From positions 1-47,237 of the IMG/VR virus record IMGVR_UViG_3300032242_001702: a DNA stretch of 47,237 nt, one strand, 5' to 3'. This stretch comes from a virus. This document shows positions 27,228 to 34,566 of this stretch, in pieces. Positions within the stretch are counted from its first letter, which is position 1. Each line of letters opens with the position of its first letter. A program made the translations under genes and the position numbers. The notes under the pieces were generated by a model, which had not been told where the DNA came from, ran no database searches, and saw only the letters and a list, made by a program, of their open reading frames with translations.

Positions 27228-27509
27228 TTACGGAGGAGAGAAATTGTTGAGGCGGTCAGCGACTTCCCCTTCGATTTCCGCCATATTCAGTTGTTTCGAG
27301 ACCCACTCATCCAGCATTTCCTGCGTGATTTGCTCAGGAGCCATACCTGCAGCCGGGTTTGGTTCAGTAAAAATGACTTCGCCATCCATTGCGGCAGTTA
27401 GTCCGTCTTTAATTCCAGTGCAAATCCACTTTGTTCCGACGACAGCGTTATACTGTCTGTCAGGGAGCAAAGTCAAAACGAACTGCGGAAAGGACCAATT
27501 GATCTGCAT
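27228..27509 (-). CDS. Small phage protein of the fibre region (DUF7936-like)
   Basis: 93 residues: SFPQFVLTLLPDRQYNAVVGTKWICTGIKDG and a helical C-terminus with EMLDEWVSKQL. The order, strand-rich half then acidic helices, is what I associate with a small phage protein family (DUF7936) of unknown function. The link is by memory of the pattern and not certain. Confidence 0.5.
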   Translation of the reverse strand: MQINWSFPQFVLTLLPDRQYNAVVGTKWICTGIKDGLTAAMDGEVIFTEPNPAAGMAPEQITQEMLDEWVSKQLNMAEIEGEVADRLNNFSPP

Positions 27510-27518
27510 GTTATTACC

Positions 27519-27929
27519 TTATACCAAAGATAACCCAATTAAAGTCACCTGACCGTTTGGAGAACTTGTCGCGTTACCAGAATAAAATCCATAGACATAA
27601 ACTATATTTGCTCCATCATAATAGTTTCTTGCATAAAATTGTTTTGTCCCTGTCGTGGGAGCTGTCGCATTACCTGCGGTTCCATAAGTAAACGTCGTTG
27701 ACAATGTATATGGTGATTGAAAGCCATTAGTGACTTTGCTCACCATCGTAAATTGCTTCCCTGTGTAAAGCTGTGTGGCCCAGAAAAATGAATAAAGGTT
27801 AAAATTCTGGGTCTGTACACCGTTGCCAAAAACACTCTGATAAAGTGCATCAGGGAATGAGAAGGAGCTCGGCACAGGCATCATGAAAGATGCTGCCGAG
27901 AGTGATCCGCGTGTAAGGAGCGTCGGCAT
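27519..27929 (-). CDS. Small structural protein, unknown function
   Basis: 136 residues, starting MPTLLTRGSLSAASF at an ATG with AAGGAG eight bases before; a TTG 18 bases earlier overlaps the preceding fibre gene and is not preferred. Aromatic and Gly/Ser-rich beta segments (SFFWATQLYTG, FYARNYYDG) suggest a small virion component. It follows the large fibre gene and belongs to the fibre module. Confidence 0.6.
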   Translation of the reverse strand: MPTLLTRGSLSAASFMMPVPSSFSFPDALYQSVFGNGVQTQNFNLYSFFWATQLYTGKQFTMVSKVTNGFQSPYTLSTTFTYGTAGNATAPTTGTKQFYARNYYDGANIVYVYGFYSGNATSSPNGQVTLIGLSLV

Positions 27930-27939
27930 CGAGTGCTCC

Positions 27940-28956
27940 TTATGCAAACTTCATCACAGAGCCAAACACACTGAATGTGGCGGCCGCTGTTTTGATGATC
28001 GTATAGGAATAGATATCGACTGCGCTTGGGTTACCTGCACCTGGGGCAGTTCCGTTCAGCCACTTCACAGTGACCGCGCTGCCGTCGATCTGGAAGGCGT
28101 TATTGTAATATGCGGTCGTACCATTGGTGCTGAGAAAAACGATGTTAATCGCCTGACCAATACCAAGAAGTGTGTTCAACGAATTTGTGGCGTTGCCACG
28201 CACGTTGAGGGTCCAGTTGGTAGCTGCTGCAGCGGTGTAAAAAAGGACCGACTGGGTTGTGACGTCAAAGTTCAAATTTCCGGAAATACCATAAGCATTT
28301 ACGGTTGCGGTTTCAGAGATGTTGTTGACAAGAGCACCGAGGCTGGCTGAGTTCCCAAGAGCAGTGAGCTTACCAGTCACGGTCTCATTGCCACCGATGG
28401 TCGAGTTACCTACGACTGCAACCGAATTGGCCGTCAGGAGAGCCGCGATTGTGGTATTTCCGTTGACCGTACCGCCGGCCACAGGAAGATAAGCATTACC
28501 GCCCGAGAATGCGTTCGCTACAACCCAGAAAAGATCAGTGCCATCGTTGTAATAGACATACATCTGACCTTCGTCAGACTTCCACCACAAGTCGCCCGCC
28601 TGAGGGGTTGAAGGCGCAGTATCGCCAATATAAGCGCCGCCGCCGATCGCGCCCCAGCTCGTTCCGTTATACTGCTCGAATTTCGAGAATGTGGTGTTGT
28701 AGCGGATCATGCCTGCAACAGGAGATGCAGGGCGCTGCGCCGTCGTTCCAGCCGGGGGTACCATGGCCTGACCACCTGGATCGAAAGCCAAAGGCAATTC
28801 CTGCACCGCCCCAGATGCTGACGTATCGCGCCCAAGCACTTTTCCCGCGGCAAGCGTGATTGCGTGCTCGTCGTTCCAGTTGGATGGCTGAACGATTGTT
28901 GAGTCCGTGCCGTCCGATTTGGCCGATGTAAACTTATGCTTGAGCGATACCGTCAT
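27940..28956 (-). CDS. Tail fibre / short fibre-like protein
   Basis: 338 residues. The start MTVSLKHKFTSAKSDGTDSTIVQPSNWNDEHAITL and the YNGTSWGAIGG segment with YIGDTAPSTPQAGDLWW are typical of phage fibre proteins, followed by repeating beta segments of Asn/Thr/Ala. Probably trimeric. It begins the group of fibre genes, whose codon use is rich in GTT/GGT and has few inverted-repeat copies. Confidence 0.7.
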   Translation of the reverse strand: MTVSLKHKFTSAKSDGTDSTIVQPSNWNDEHAITLAAGKVLGRDTSASGAVQELPLAFDPGGQAMVPPAGTTAQRPASPVAGMIRYNTTFSKFEQYNGTSWGAIGGGAYIGDTAPSTPQAGDLWWKSDEGQMYVYYNDGTDLFWVVANAFSGGNAYLPVAGGTVNGNTTIAALLTANSVAVVGNSTIGGNETVTGKLTALGNSASLGALVNNISETATVNAYGISGNLNFDVTTQSVLFYTAAAATNWTLNVRGNATNSLNTLLGIGQAINIVFLSTNGTTAYYNNAFQIDGSAVTVKWLNGTAPGAGNPSAVDIYSYTIIKTAAATFSVFGSVMKFA

Positions 28957-28967
28957 CGGTCATCCCC

Positions 28968-29381
28968 TTAGGAAATTTGGAAGATGCCGTTGGTGGCGTC
29001 GAAAGCGACTGTCAAAGTTTCCGTAGAGACCAAACTAATTGCTGAACCATAGTCCCACCAGGAGATCAGCGGGTTTGTTGCAGTCGTGGAATTATAGAGA
29101 ACCGCGTACTGAAATGGGCCAACTGCACCGGTTGCCGTGAAAACGACGTTCGATCCTGTGACCTTGGCGACACCAGACGTTGTGGTTTCAGTAATGGTCG
29201 TTGCAGTGCCACCGGCCGTATAGCCGTTGCCAGCGGTAATTTCGGTAATGTCGGTCTTGATTGCATTGGTCACAAGCGGCTGCGTGTTGGTCAACATGAC
29301 CTTGAACACGTTCGAAGAAAAGTTGTGCTTTCCGTCGATCAAGTCTTTCGTGAACGCTTGAAATTTATTGTAAGTGGCCAT
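28968..29381 (-). CDS. Small structural protein
   Basis: 137 residues: MATYNKFQAFTKDLIDGKHNFSSNVFKVML at the N-terminus, then strand-rich, ending VAFDATNGIFQIS. Small proteins with this opening are common between adaptors and fibre genes in podophages, and are thought to be virion components. No role is known to me. Confidence 0.65.
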   Translation of the reverse strand: MATYNKFQAFTKDLIDGKHNFSSNVFKVMLTNTQPLVTNAIKTDITEITAGNGYTAGGTATTITETTTSGVAKVTGSNVVFTATGAVGPFQYAVLYNSTTATNPLISWWDYGSAISLVSTETLTVAFDATNGIFQIS

Positions 29382-29399
29382 TCGATTTCTCCAACCAAG

Positions 29400-29415
29400 T
29401 TACCTTCCGAGGTAA
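29400..29415. repeat. Dispersed inverted repeat (perfect, intergenic)
   Basis: TTACCT-TCCG-AGGTAA between the adaptor-like gene and the next. A 6-bp stem with tetraloop. Confidence 0.85.
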
Positions 29416-29416
29416 C

Positions 29417-30046
29417 TTAGAACTTCACATAACGACGACGAGCAAAAGATTGCGGGAAACTCCAATTTTGCCCACGATATACGTTTTGATGCTGAGCTTC
29501 AACCTTCGCTTGACTAACAGACCCCTTGAATTGCCGGGCGTGAACTGCTGCCATTTGAGGATTGCTATAAGGTTTAGCGGTTTGCGACATCATGCGCGCA
29601 AGCACGCCATCGAGAATGTTGTTGCCGTACTTGTTCAAAATCCAGTTCGGGAACTCAGGGTAGCCTTCCTTGGTCACTGGATCAGTCACCGTCTTGGCAA
29701 TCCGCGCCGTGTAAATATCGTCAACGCTCGGAAGAAATTTAAGAACGATAAACCCCGGAGTTGCCATTGTGGCGGACTGCGGCACGCCCTGACTGTTTGC
29801 GACACCCAAGAGGCGGTTGAACACGCCGGTATTTTCAAGGACTTCGAACGTATAGGCATCCGGGTTATCGACGTAGCTGTCTGTTGATGCCGCAACAGCG
29901 AATGTTACGTCTTCGTACCAGATGTTGGAAGTTTGAAAGAACTCGTTGAGCACATAGAACAGTTCGTTCTGGATGGTACCTTCGAGTGCGCCTGGGAGCC
30001 GGATCTTAGCCGTATCCATGAGGCGGTTCATGTCAATGCTTGCCAT
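29417..30046 (-). CDS. Head-tail adaptor / tail tubular protein A-like
   Basis: 209 residues. The C-terminal part has GYPEFPNWILNKYGNNILDGVLARMM and ends in QNWSFPQSFARRRYVKF. Position directly after the 118-residue adaptor and next to tail genes fits a head-tail connector or tail tubular protein A-like component. This is inference by gene order. A perfect inverted repeat (29400-29415) lies directly after its stop. Confidence 0.65.
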   Translation of the reverse strand: MASIDMNRLMDTAKIRLPGALEGTIQNELFYVLNEFFQTSNIWYEDVTFAVAASTDSYVDNPDAYTFEVLENTGVFNRLLGVANSQGVPQSATMATPGFIVLKFLPSVDDIYTARIAKTVTDPVTKEGYPEFPNWILNKYGNNILDGVLARMMSQTAKPYSNPQMAAVHARQFKGSVSQAKVEAQHQNVYRGQNWSFPQSFARRRYVKF

Positions 30047-30053
30047 TTACCCC

Positions 30054-30410
30054 TCACGCAGCGACTTGCAAAAGTTGCGCTGTAAATTTGTTCAAGAAGA
30101 CCGATGCACGGCCGTCCTGGACGTTTTCGTCATCGCGGAGCTGAGCTTGACCGCAAATATAGTAGAGAAAAGCCACTCGGAACATCGGGTCAATAACCAC
30201 CGCCGTCGTTTTGGACGTGGCGCTATACGAGGGAAGGTTTGTCCGGAAATAGGCTTTGAAGAGATCGGGGCGGATACGACGAGCCTCGAGGATGCCCATA
30301 TTGAGCGCCTGAACGAGTTCATCATCTGAATAACGATAGCCGGCCGCGTAGGTATCGAGCAAAAGTACCCGAGCCCGGTCAATATAATCTTGAACAGTGT
30401 CGAGAGCCAT
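30054..30410 (-). CDS. Head-tail connector (phage adaptor) protein
   Basis: 118 residues: VQDYIDRARVLLLDT, AGYRYSDDELVQALNMGILEARRIRPDLF and a helical C-terminus. The YRYSD...LNxGxLEARRxRPDLF pattern is the recognised phage adaptor protein family (DUF6682 as I recall). It would sit between portal ring and tail. A perfect inverted repeat (30415-30430) lies directly upstream, and its right arm supplies the GAGG Shine-Dalgarno. Confidence 0.75.
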   Translation of the reverse strand: MALDTVQDYIDRARVLLLDTYAAGYRYSDDELVQALNMGILEARRIRPDLFKAYFRTNLPSYSATSKTTAVVIDPMFRVAFLYYICGQAQLRDDENVQDGRASVFLNKFTAQLLQVAA

Positions 30411-30414
30411 TGCT

Positions 30415-30430
30415 TTACCTCACAAGGTAA
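30415..30430. repeat. Dispersed inverted repeat (perfect, at a ribosome site)
   Basis: TTACCT-CACA-AGGTAA; on the minus strand GAGGTAAAGCA then ATG of the adaptor gene, so the hairpin would hide the ribosome site. Confidence 0.85.
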
Positions 30431-30451
30431 AAGAAGGGGGCCGAAGCCCCC
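30429..30451 (-). terminator. Rho-independent terminator with TTCG tetraloop
   Basis: Read on the minus strand the sequence is GGGGGC-TTCG-GCCCCC followed by TTCTTTT. The six-base stem with a UUCG loop is an unusually stable hairpin. It lies after the 145-residue gene and just before the adaptor start region, so it should reduce read-through from the capsid genes. It partly overlaps the inverted repeat at 30415-30430. Confidence 0.8.
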
Positions 30452-30456
30452 ATCAA

Positions 30457-30894
30457 TTACGAGACCTGAGCGATTGGATAGATTGTAACCGCTGGAGTAG
30501 CAACTGCAGTGACCACGCCGCGATAAACACGAGTTGTCGTAATGGCCTGAGCAGCCGTTGCGTAGGTGTTCGTCACGGTGACACCCGTGCCACCAGACAA
30601 TGTGGCTGTGCCCGAAGATGTGTGGCCGTTCTGGATGATGAGTTCAAATGCCTGACCGATCTGTGCGTTCGGAATAGCTGCAACGATATTTGTTGCAGTG
30701 TCCGTCGTCACAGTCTGAGCAGTCGTCTGACCAGAGAGAGTAACGATACCATTGACCATCTGAGCGGCGGTCAACGTCGGTGCGCTGGCAGTAACGCTGG
30801 CAACAGCCCGTTGATTGGAAGAGTTGGCAACGTCAACAGCCAGGTTGATTGCGTCACCAAGGCTGTACATAGTATTAGCAAAACGATTAGCCAT
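30457..30894 (-). CDS. Small head protein, likely decoration-type
   Basis: 145 residues of regular Thr/Ala/Val strands (ASVTASAPTLTAAQMVNGIVTL), directly downstream of the coat protein gene and flanked by two terminators. Position and beta-rich composition suit a capsid decoration or head-associated protein. No conserved motif proves it. Confidence 0.6.
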   Translation of the reverse strand: MANRFANTMYSLGDAINLAVDVANSSNQRAVASVTASAPTLTAAQMVNGIVTLSGQTTAQTVTTDTATNIVAAIPNAQIGQAFELIIQNGHTSSGTATLSGGTGVTVTNTYATAAQAITTTRVYRGVVTAVATPAVTIYPIAQVS

Positions 30895-30925
30895 AATTTG
30901 AGCCCTTGATGTGAAAATTGCAGGG

Positions 30926-30949
30926 AAAAAGGGGGGATTTAATCCCCCC
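30926..30949 (-). terminator. Rho-independent terminator after the coat protein gene
   Basis: On the minus strand the hairpin GGGGGGATT-A-AATCCCCCC (30931-30949) is followed by TTTTT. It lies 8 bases downstream of the coat gene stop and should isolate the coat message from the genes that follow, a common way to keep coat protein levels high. Confidence 0.85.
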
Positions 30950-30956
30950 TAATCAT

Positions 30957-31958
30957 TTAGCCCTTGAGCACAACCGCCTGTGCGAGTGCCTTACCGTCGA
31001 TGATCTGATAACCATAGACCTGCAAGCCGCGCAAGATCGTACCGAACGTGAGCTCGGAACGGAGAGTTTCGACCTTCGAAATCTGCGACGCGAAGGTGAG
31101 ACCGTGTGCATGGCCCGCGTAGAACGCGAACTGGTTGGCCGAGAGACCACCTGCAACGCCTGTAGGAAGCAAGTTCGACACGTAGATCGTGAAGCGGTCG
31201 ATCATGCCGATGCGGCCGTTACGGAGCGGAGTTGCCGCATCGCCCGTCAGGTATGCCTGGCGGAGATCCGAAAACTTCAGGTACTGAGCAGCCCAAGCCG
31301 GGATGATGAGCCAACGGCCATCTTCCGGAATGTTCTGTTCGTCGAGCACCTGGCCCATACGCAAGATCACGTCGAGAATTTCGGCCTGACCTGTCGAAGG
31401 CGAACGCGAGACAACCGTGAGCGGAGAACCAGTTGTACCAAGGTTGATCGAGCCGGTGATTGCACCTGCCGACAAACCACGGTTAGACGAGTTCATACCG
31501 CCGAGAATGCCGTTGAGAACGTCCGTATCAACAGTGATCTTGAGCTGCTGTGCGGCATCGTCCGACCAAATGCTGAGTGCATTGAGGTCCGACTGAACGT
31601 CGATCACATCGTCAAGGATCGTGTTGAAGTACTTGCCGTTACCGATATAGAGCTCGATGTTCGAGCCTTCAGGACGGTCAAGGGACAACGTACCGTCCGC
31701 GAGGTAGTTGCGGATGGTGATCGTTGGCTTCGTGCGGATCTTAACGCGGTCGCCCTGGTTACGAATTTCACCTTCGTAATCAGTATTGGAAATCGCCGAA
31801 AGAACCGTCGAGGCGTAGAACTTCTCAACGAGTTTGCCCGACCAGATTTCAGGAATAAATCCGTTCGACTGGAAGGCGTTACCGGTACCACCGGTAGGAT
31901 AGATTGCTGGCGAGGTAGCGCTGCCTGCGATACCGAAGCCACTGTTTGGAATAGCCAT
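30957..31958 (-). CDS. Major capsid (coat) protein
   Basis: 333 residues. MAIPNSGFGIAGS then GFIPEIWSGKLVEKFYASTVLSAISNTDYEG, a linker with RPEGSNIELYI, and C-terminal SKVETLRSELTFGTILRGLQVYGYQIIDGKAL are the features of podophage HK97-fold coat proteins. It lies between a scaffold-like gene and a strong terminator. Product of the late minus-strand operon; probably the most abundant virion protein. Confidence 0.85.
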   Translation of the reverse strand: MAIPNSGFGIAGSATSPAIYPTGGTGNAFQSNGFIPEIWSGKLVEKFYASTVLSAISNTDYEGEIRNQGDRVKIRTKPTITIRNYLADGTLSLDRPEGSNIELYIGNGKYFNTILDDVIDVQSDLNALSIWSDDAAQQLKITVDTDVLNGILGGMNSSNRGLSAGAITGSINLGTTGSPLTVVSRSPSTGQAEILDVILRMGQVLDEQNIPEDGRWLIIPAWAAQYLKFSDLRQAYLTGDAATPLRNGRIGMIDRFTIYVSNLLPTGVAGGLSANQFAFYAGHAHGLTFASQISKVETLRSELTFGTILRGLQVYGYQIIDGKALAQAVVLKG

Positions 31959-31984
31959 TTGCTAGGTTTCCTCAGAAAAGAGCA

Positions 31985-33007
31985 TTAACGGATGCGCCCT
32001 TCCCGCTGAGCCTCAAAAATCTGAGTCTCCATCTTCATTTTAACGTCGTCCCGTCCACGGTACTTACCGGCGGCAACTTCAGCGTAAAATGATGCGATCT
32101 GAGCGCGTGTGAAGATGGGCTTCTCAGCGGGGGTTCCATTTGAACCAGCCGCAGTCTTAGCTCTGCCTGGTGCCGCAAAGTTTTCGAGCGGGACTTTGGT
32201 AACGCGAGTTACCGAATTGTCCGGCTCACCCTTAGCGGGAGCCACAGCAGCCTCTTCAGCGAGGAAGCCGTTGAAAAAGGCAAGAACGCGGGAGGCATTG
32301 CCTTGCGCGTATGCCGCCTTCAGCATGTCATGACGAATAGCACCAGAAAATGGATCTGGCAACTTCAACCAATCAAGAAATTCTTCATTGGTGTTCAAGT
32401 CGCGCCAATTTGGCATCTTGGTATCAAGCGAAGAGAGTAACTTCGTGTGACTGTCCTGCGCTACAACACCAGTGAGACCCTGAAGACGGTTCTCGAGTTC
32501 AGCGATTTTCGCTTCGTATTGCTTGACCACAGGGGTCAGTTCTTCACGAGCTTTTTTACCGACGACCTTCAAGAAGTCATCGCCGTAGTCCTTGACTTCT
32601 TCGGCGGTGAGGAGGCTCTCGGCCTGGAGCTCGGGAATGCGCATCTGTGGCTGGGCCTGAAGCGTAGCGATCACGTTCTGCAGGTTGGTGATTTGATCCG
32701 ACATCTCGCGGAGCTGTTCGCTCTGGCGCACGTAGCGACCATGAACGGACTTGTACTTGTGCTCCCAAGACTGATCGTCTTCGCGCGGAGCCGGATCAAC
32801 CGGAGCCGGATCTTGCGACATCTGCCCGAAGTTCTGGGCGTTCAATTCTGGAGGTGGTTCGTTACCTGACGGGGTAACCGGCTCTGCAGGCTGTTCGCCC
32901 TGCGCCTTTACTGCGTCGAAGATCTGCTGAGAGCGGGCTGCGGCTTCGCGTACGGCCCGCGGGATCTTTACGGTATCGTCAATCTGAAGTGTAGGTTCCT
33001 TAGACAT
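31985..33007 (-). CDS. Scaffolding protein
   Basis: 340 residues, highly charged, Glu/Gln/Ala/Pro rich with helical coiled-coil segments (YVRQSEQLREMSDQITNLQNVIATLQ, EELTPVVKQYEAKIAELENRLQGL) and a basic C-terminus (REGRIR). Position directly upstream of the coat gene and this composition are the hallmarks of capsid scaffolds. A perfect inverted repeat (32862-32877) encodes VTPSGN in its N-terminal part. Confidence 0.8.
   Translation of the reverse strand: MSKEPTLQIDDTVKIPRAVREAAARSQQIFDAVKAQGEQPAEPVTPSGNEPPPELNAQNFGQMSQDPAPVDPAPREDDQSWEHKYKSVHGRYVRQSEQLREMSDQITNLQNVIATLQAQPQMRIPELQAESLLTAEEVKDYGDDFLKVVGKKAREELTPVVKQYEAKIAELENRLQGLTGVVAQDSHTKLLSSLDTKMPNWRDLNTNEEFLDWLKLPDPFSGAIRHDMLKAAYAQGNASRVLAFFNGFLAEEAAVAPAKGEPDNSVTRVTKVPLENFAAPGRAKTAAGSNGTPAEKPIFTRAQIASFYAEVAAGKYRGRDDVKMKMETQIFEAQREGRIR
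32862..32877. repeat. Dispersed inverted repeat (perfect)
   Basis: TTACCT-GACG-GGGTAA, sense TTACCC-CGTC-AGGTAA, encoding TPSGN in the scaffold. Confidence 0.85.
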
Positions 33008-33264
33008 TATTTACGTCCTTCGTATTGATCGGCCATGGACGTGCAATTATCGAAAAAGTGCTTCATGCGGGCAGTAGCGCGCGTGTAACCTTGTGCGACG
33101 TGCAGAGTGTCGATGGGCGATGCAACTAGGGTATCCAGTTGCTGCTGGTGGTAATCATTGAAAGCTGCGAGGAACTGACGCCATCCATCGGGGTTAGACC
33201 TGGCAAGATAGGCAGCAGCCCGAATAAGCTGTAATTCGGGCTGCACTGTTTTAACGGCCGCCAA
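33007..33264 (-). CDS. Small protein upstream of scaffold, unknown function
   Basis: Annotated from a TTG at 33264; an upstream in-frame start at 33309 would overlap the previous gene by 59 bases and a GTG at 33246 is also possible. The product (QPELQLIRAAAYLARSNPDGW, then QGYTRATARMKHFFD) is helical with no recognised motif. Its stop overlaps the scaffold ATG (TAATG). Confidence 0.55.
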   Translation of the reverse strand: MAAVKTVQPELQLIRAAAYLARSNPDGWRQFLAAFNDYHQQQLDTLVASPIDTLHVAQGYTRATARMKHFFDNCTSMADQYEGRK

Positions 33265-33529
33265 GATTGCGGCCCATCGCGAAGATATTTGTACCCATCG
33301 AACCAACACCGTTGGCGTCGGCAGGAGTCATCTTCGAGTAGTTATTCATCGAGCGTTGGATTGGATCACCGCCCGTAATCGTCGCACGAGCGTGCCGCGA
33401 AGGCAGGTTTTCGTGCGCAACTTGCTTTGCAGGCATCTCGCCCACATGAGCCAATTTCTTGTAACTCGGGGTCTGAGGATCATCAGAACCCGAGCTCATT
33501 CCCATTGGCCCGATCTTAAAATTAGCCAT
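33251..33529 (-). CDS. Small protein of head region, unknown function
   Basis: 92 residues, Gly/Ser/Met-rich, starting MANFKIGPMGMSSGSDDPQTP and ending GTNIFAMGRNLGGR. No domain. It sits in a run of small, low-complexity genes between portal and scaffold; these are common in podophages and may be virion proteins. Confidence 0.6.
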   Translation of the reverse strand: MANFKIGPMGMSSGSDDPQTPSYKKLAHVGEMPAKQVAHENLPSRHARATITGGDPIQRSMNNYSKMTPADANGVGSMGTNIFAMGRNLGGR

Positions 33530-33539
33530 GGATAACTCC

Positions 33540-33911
33540 TTATGCCGAAGCCAAGACGTTCCAGGTACCAGTTACAGCACAGATAAACGATGCCACCTTA
33601 CCTGCAGCTACTGCCTGCGAACCGTTCTGCGTTGCAGTCATGTATTCGCCAGTCGCAGGGAACACGTTCAGCGAGTTGGTTGCGGCCGCATTGATGACGT
33701 CGACGCGAGCACCAGCCGTTGCGGCCGGGAGCTTTACCGAGTCAGCCGCCGTAGCAACTGTGGTGACGCGGTTGATCGACGACGTAAGAGCCACTGCGTT
33801 GGTCTGGCCACCGCCGGCATAAGCCGTGATGGAATTGGTAACCGAGTCACGAGCAGCAATGACGCCTGCTACGTCACTTGCGTCAACGAAGAGTTTTGCA
33901 CTAACCGACAT
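33540..33911 (-). CDS. Small beta-rich head protein
   Basis: 123 residues, mostly Ala/Val/Thr strands (ASDVAGVIAARDSVTNSITAY, VKLPAATAGARVDVINAA). Composition and place suggest a small capsid-associated or decoration protein. The N-terminus MSVSAKLFVDASD is predicted to begin with a strand. No function can be assigned. Confidence 0.6.
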   Translation of the reverse strand: MSVSAKLFVDASDVAGVIAARDSVTNSITAYAGGGQTNAVALTSSINRVTTVATAADSVKLPAATAGARVDVINAAATNSLNVFPATGEYMTATQNGSQAVAAGKVASFICAVTGTWNVLASA

Positions 33912-33929
33912 ATTCTAATTCCTTTCAGA

Positions 33930-34274
33930 TTAACCGTTGCGAGGCGAAGACGTGCCTGGAAGGGCAGTATTTGCCGTCTGCTTGCCAAACATCTTCGTTG
34001 TGCCGCCCTTGACACCCCAATTCTGGGACGTACCAGCAGCGTGACCGGAAACACCGGGAGCCTGCGGATCAGCAGCCTGCTTACCGACCATCTTGCCCTT
34101 TCCGGTACCAGTCGGGATACCAAACTTGTTGTTTGGAGAACCTTTACCGTTTGCCGGAGACGATGTACCAGGCATTGCGGGGCTTGCGTCCTGCTGGCCA
34201 AACATCTTTGTCGAACCACCCTTTGCAAAGGTGTTGTCCGACTCCTTCTTTTCTTTACCCATTACGTTTGCCAT
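33930..34274 (-). CDS. Low-complexity repeat protein KMxGxQ
   Basis: 114 residues from the ATG at 34274, preceded by GAGG; an in-frame start 51 bases earlier is not needed. It contains three copies of a degenerate unit: TKMFGQQDASPAMPGTSSPANG, KMVGKQAADPQAPGVSGHAAG and TKMFGKQTANTALPGTSSP. Disordered by composition. Probably a packaged or head-associated protein, but this is inference. Confidence 0.65.
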   Translation of the reverse strand: MANVMGKEKKESDNTFAKGGSTKMFGQQDASPAMPGTSSPANGKGSPNNKFGIPTGTGKGKMVGKQAADPQAPGVSGHAAGTSQNWGVKGGTTKMFGKQTANTALPGTSSPRNG

Positions 34275-34284
34275 GATTTTAACC

Positions 34285-34566
34285 TCAATAGTTCTGACAA
34301 GAGATGACTTTGCCGCCCTTGCCATACTTCATGGCTTGGACTTTTCCACCCTTCGCAAGACCTTGAGTCGGAAGGTAGGAACTTGGACTGGCACTTGCGC
34401 CACCGGGGACGCGTGCGTCAGGAATTGGTTTGATGTTGTCGTCAGCGCGGGCGTCGAAGCCACTTTTGTTGAAACCACGACCGCGGATCTGAACAACCTT
34501 TTCGCCTTTCGGCATGTTGAGGCGCGGCACCCGCTGAAGCTGGCGAACCGTGGAGAAATTTTTCAC
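34285..34566 (-). CDS. Basic Gly/Lys-rich protein downstream of portal
   Basis: 93 residues from a GTG that overlaps the portal stop (GTGA). The N-terminal TVRQLQRVPRLNMPKGEKVVQIRGRGF is basic and the C-terminus holds two GKGGKV units. No domain is recognised; tight coupling to the portal suggests a head protein. Confidence 0.65.
   Translation of the reverse strand: MKNFSTVRQLQRVPRLNMPKGEKVVQIRGRGFNKSGFDARADDNIKPIPDARVPGGASASPSSYLPTQGLAKGGKVQAMKYGKGGKVISCQNY

Noticed and set aside
20149-29381. Diversity-generating retroelement acting on the fibre genes
   Set aside because: No reverse transcriptase, no template/variable repeat pair was seen.
30918-31988. Long plus-strand frame opposite the coat protein gene
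   Set aside because: Arg/Cys/Thr-rich composition typical of an antisense frame; the coat protein is certain.
32204-32221. GGTAACGCGAGTTACC as a further copy of the repeat
   Set aside because: The arms are in the opposite order (GGTAA first), so it is a different small palindrome.
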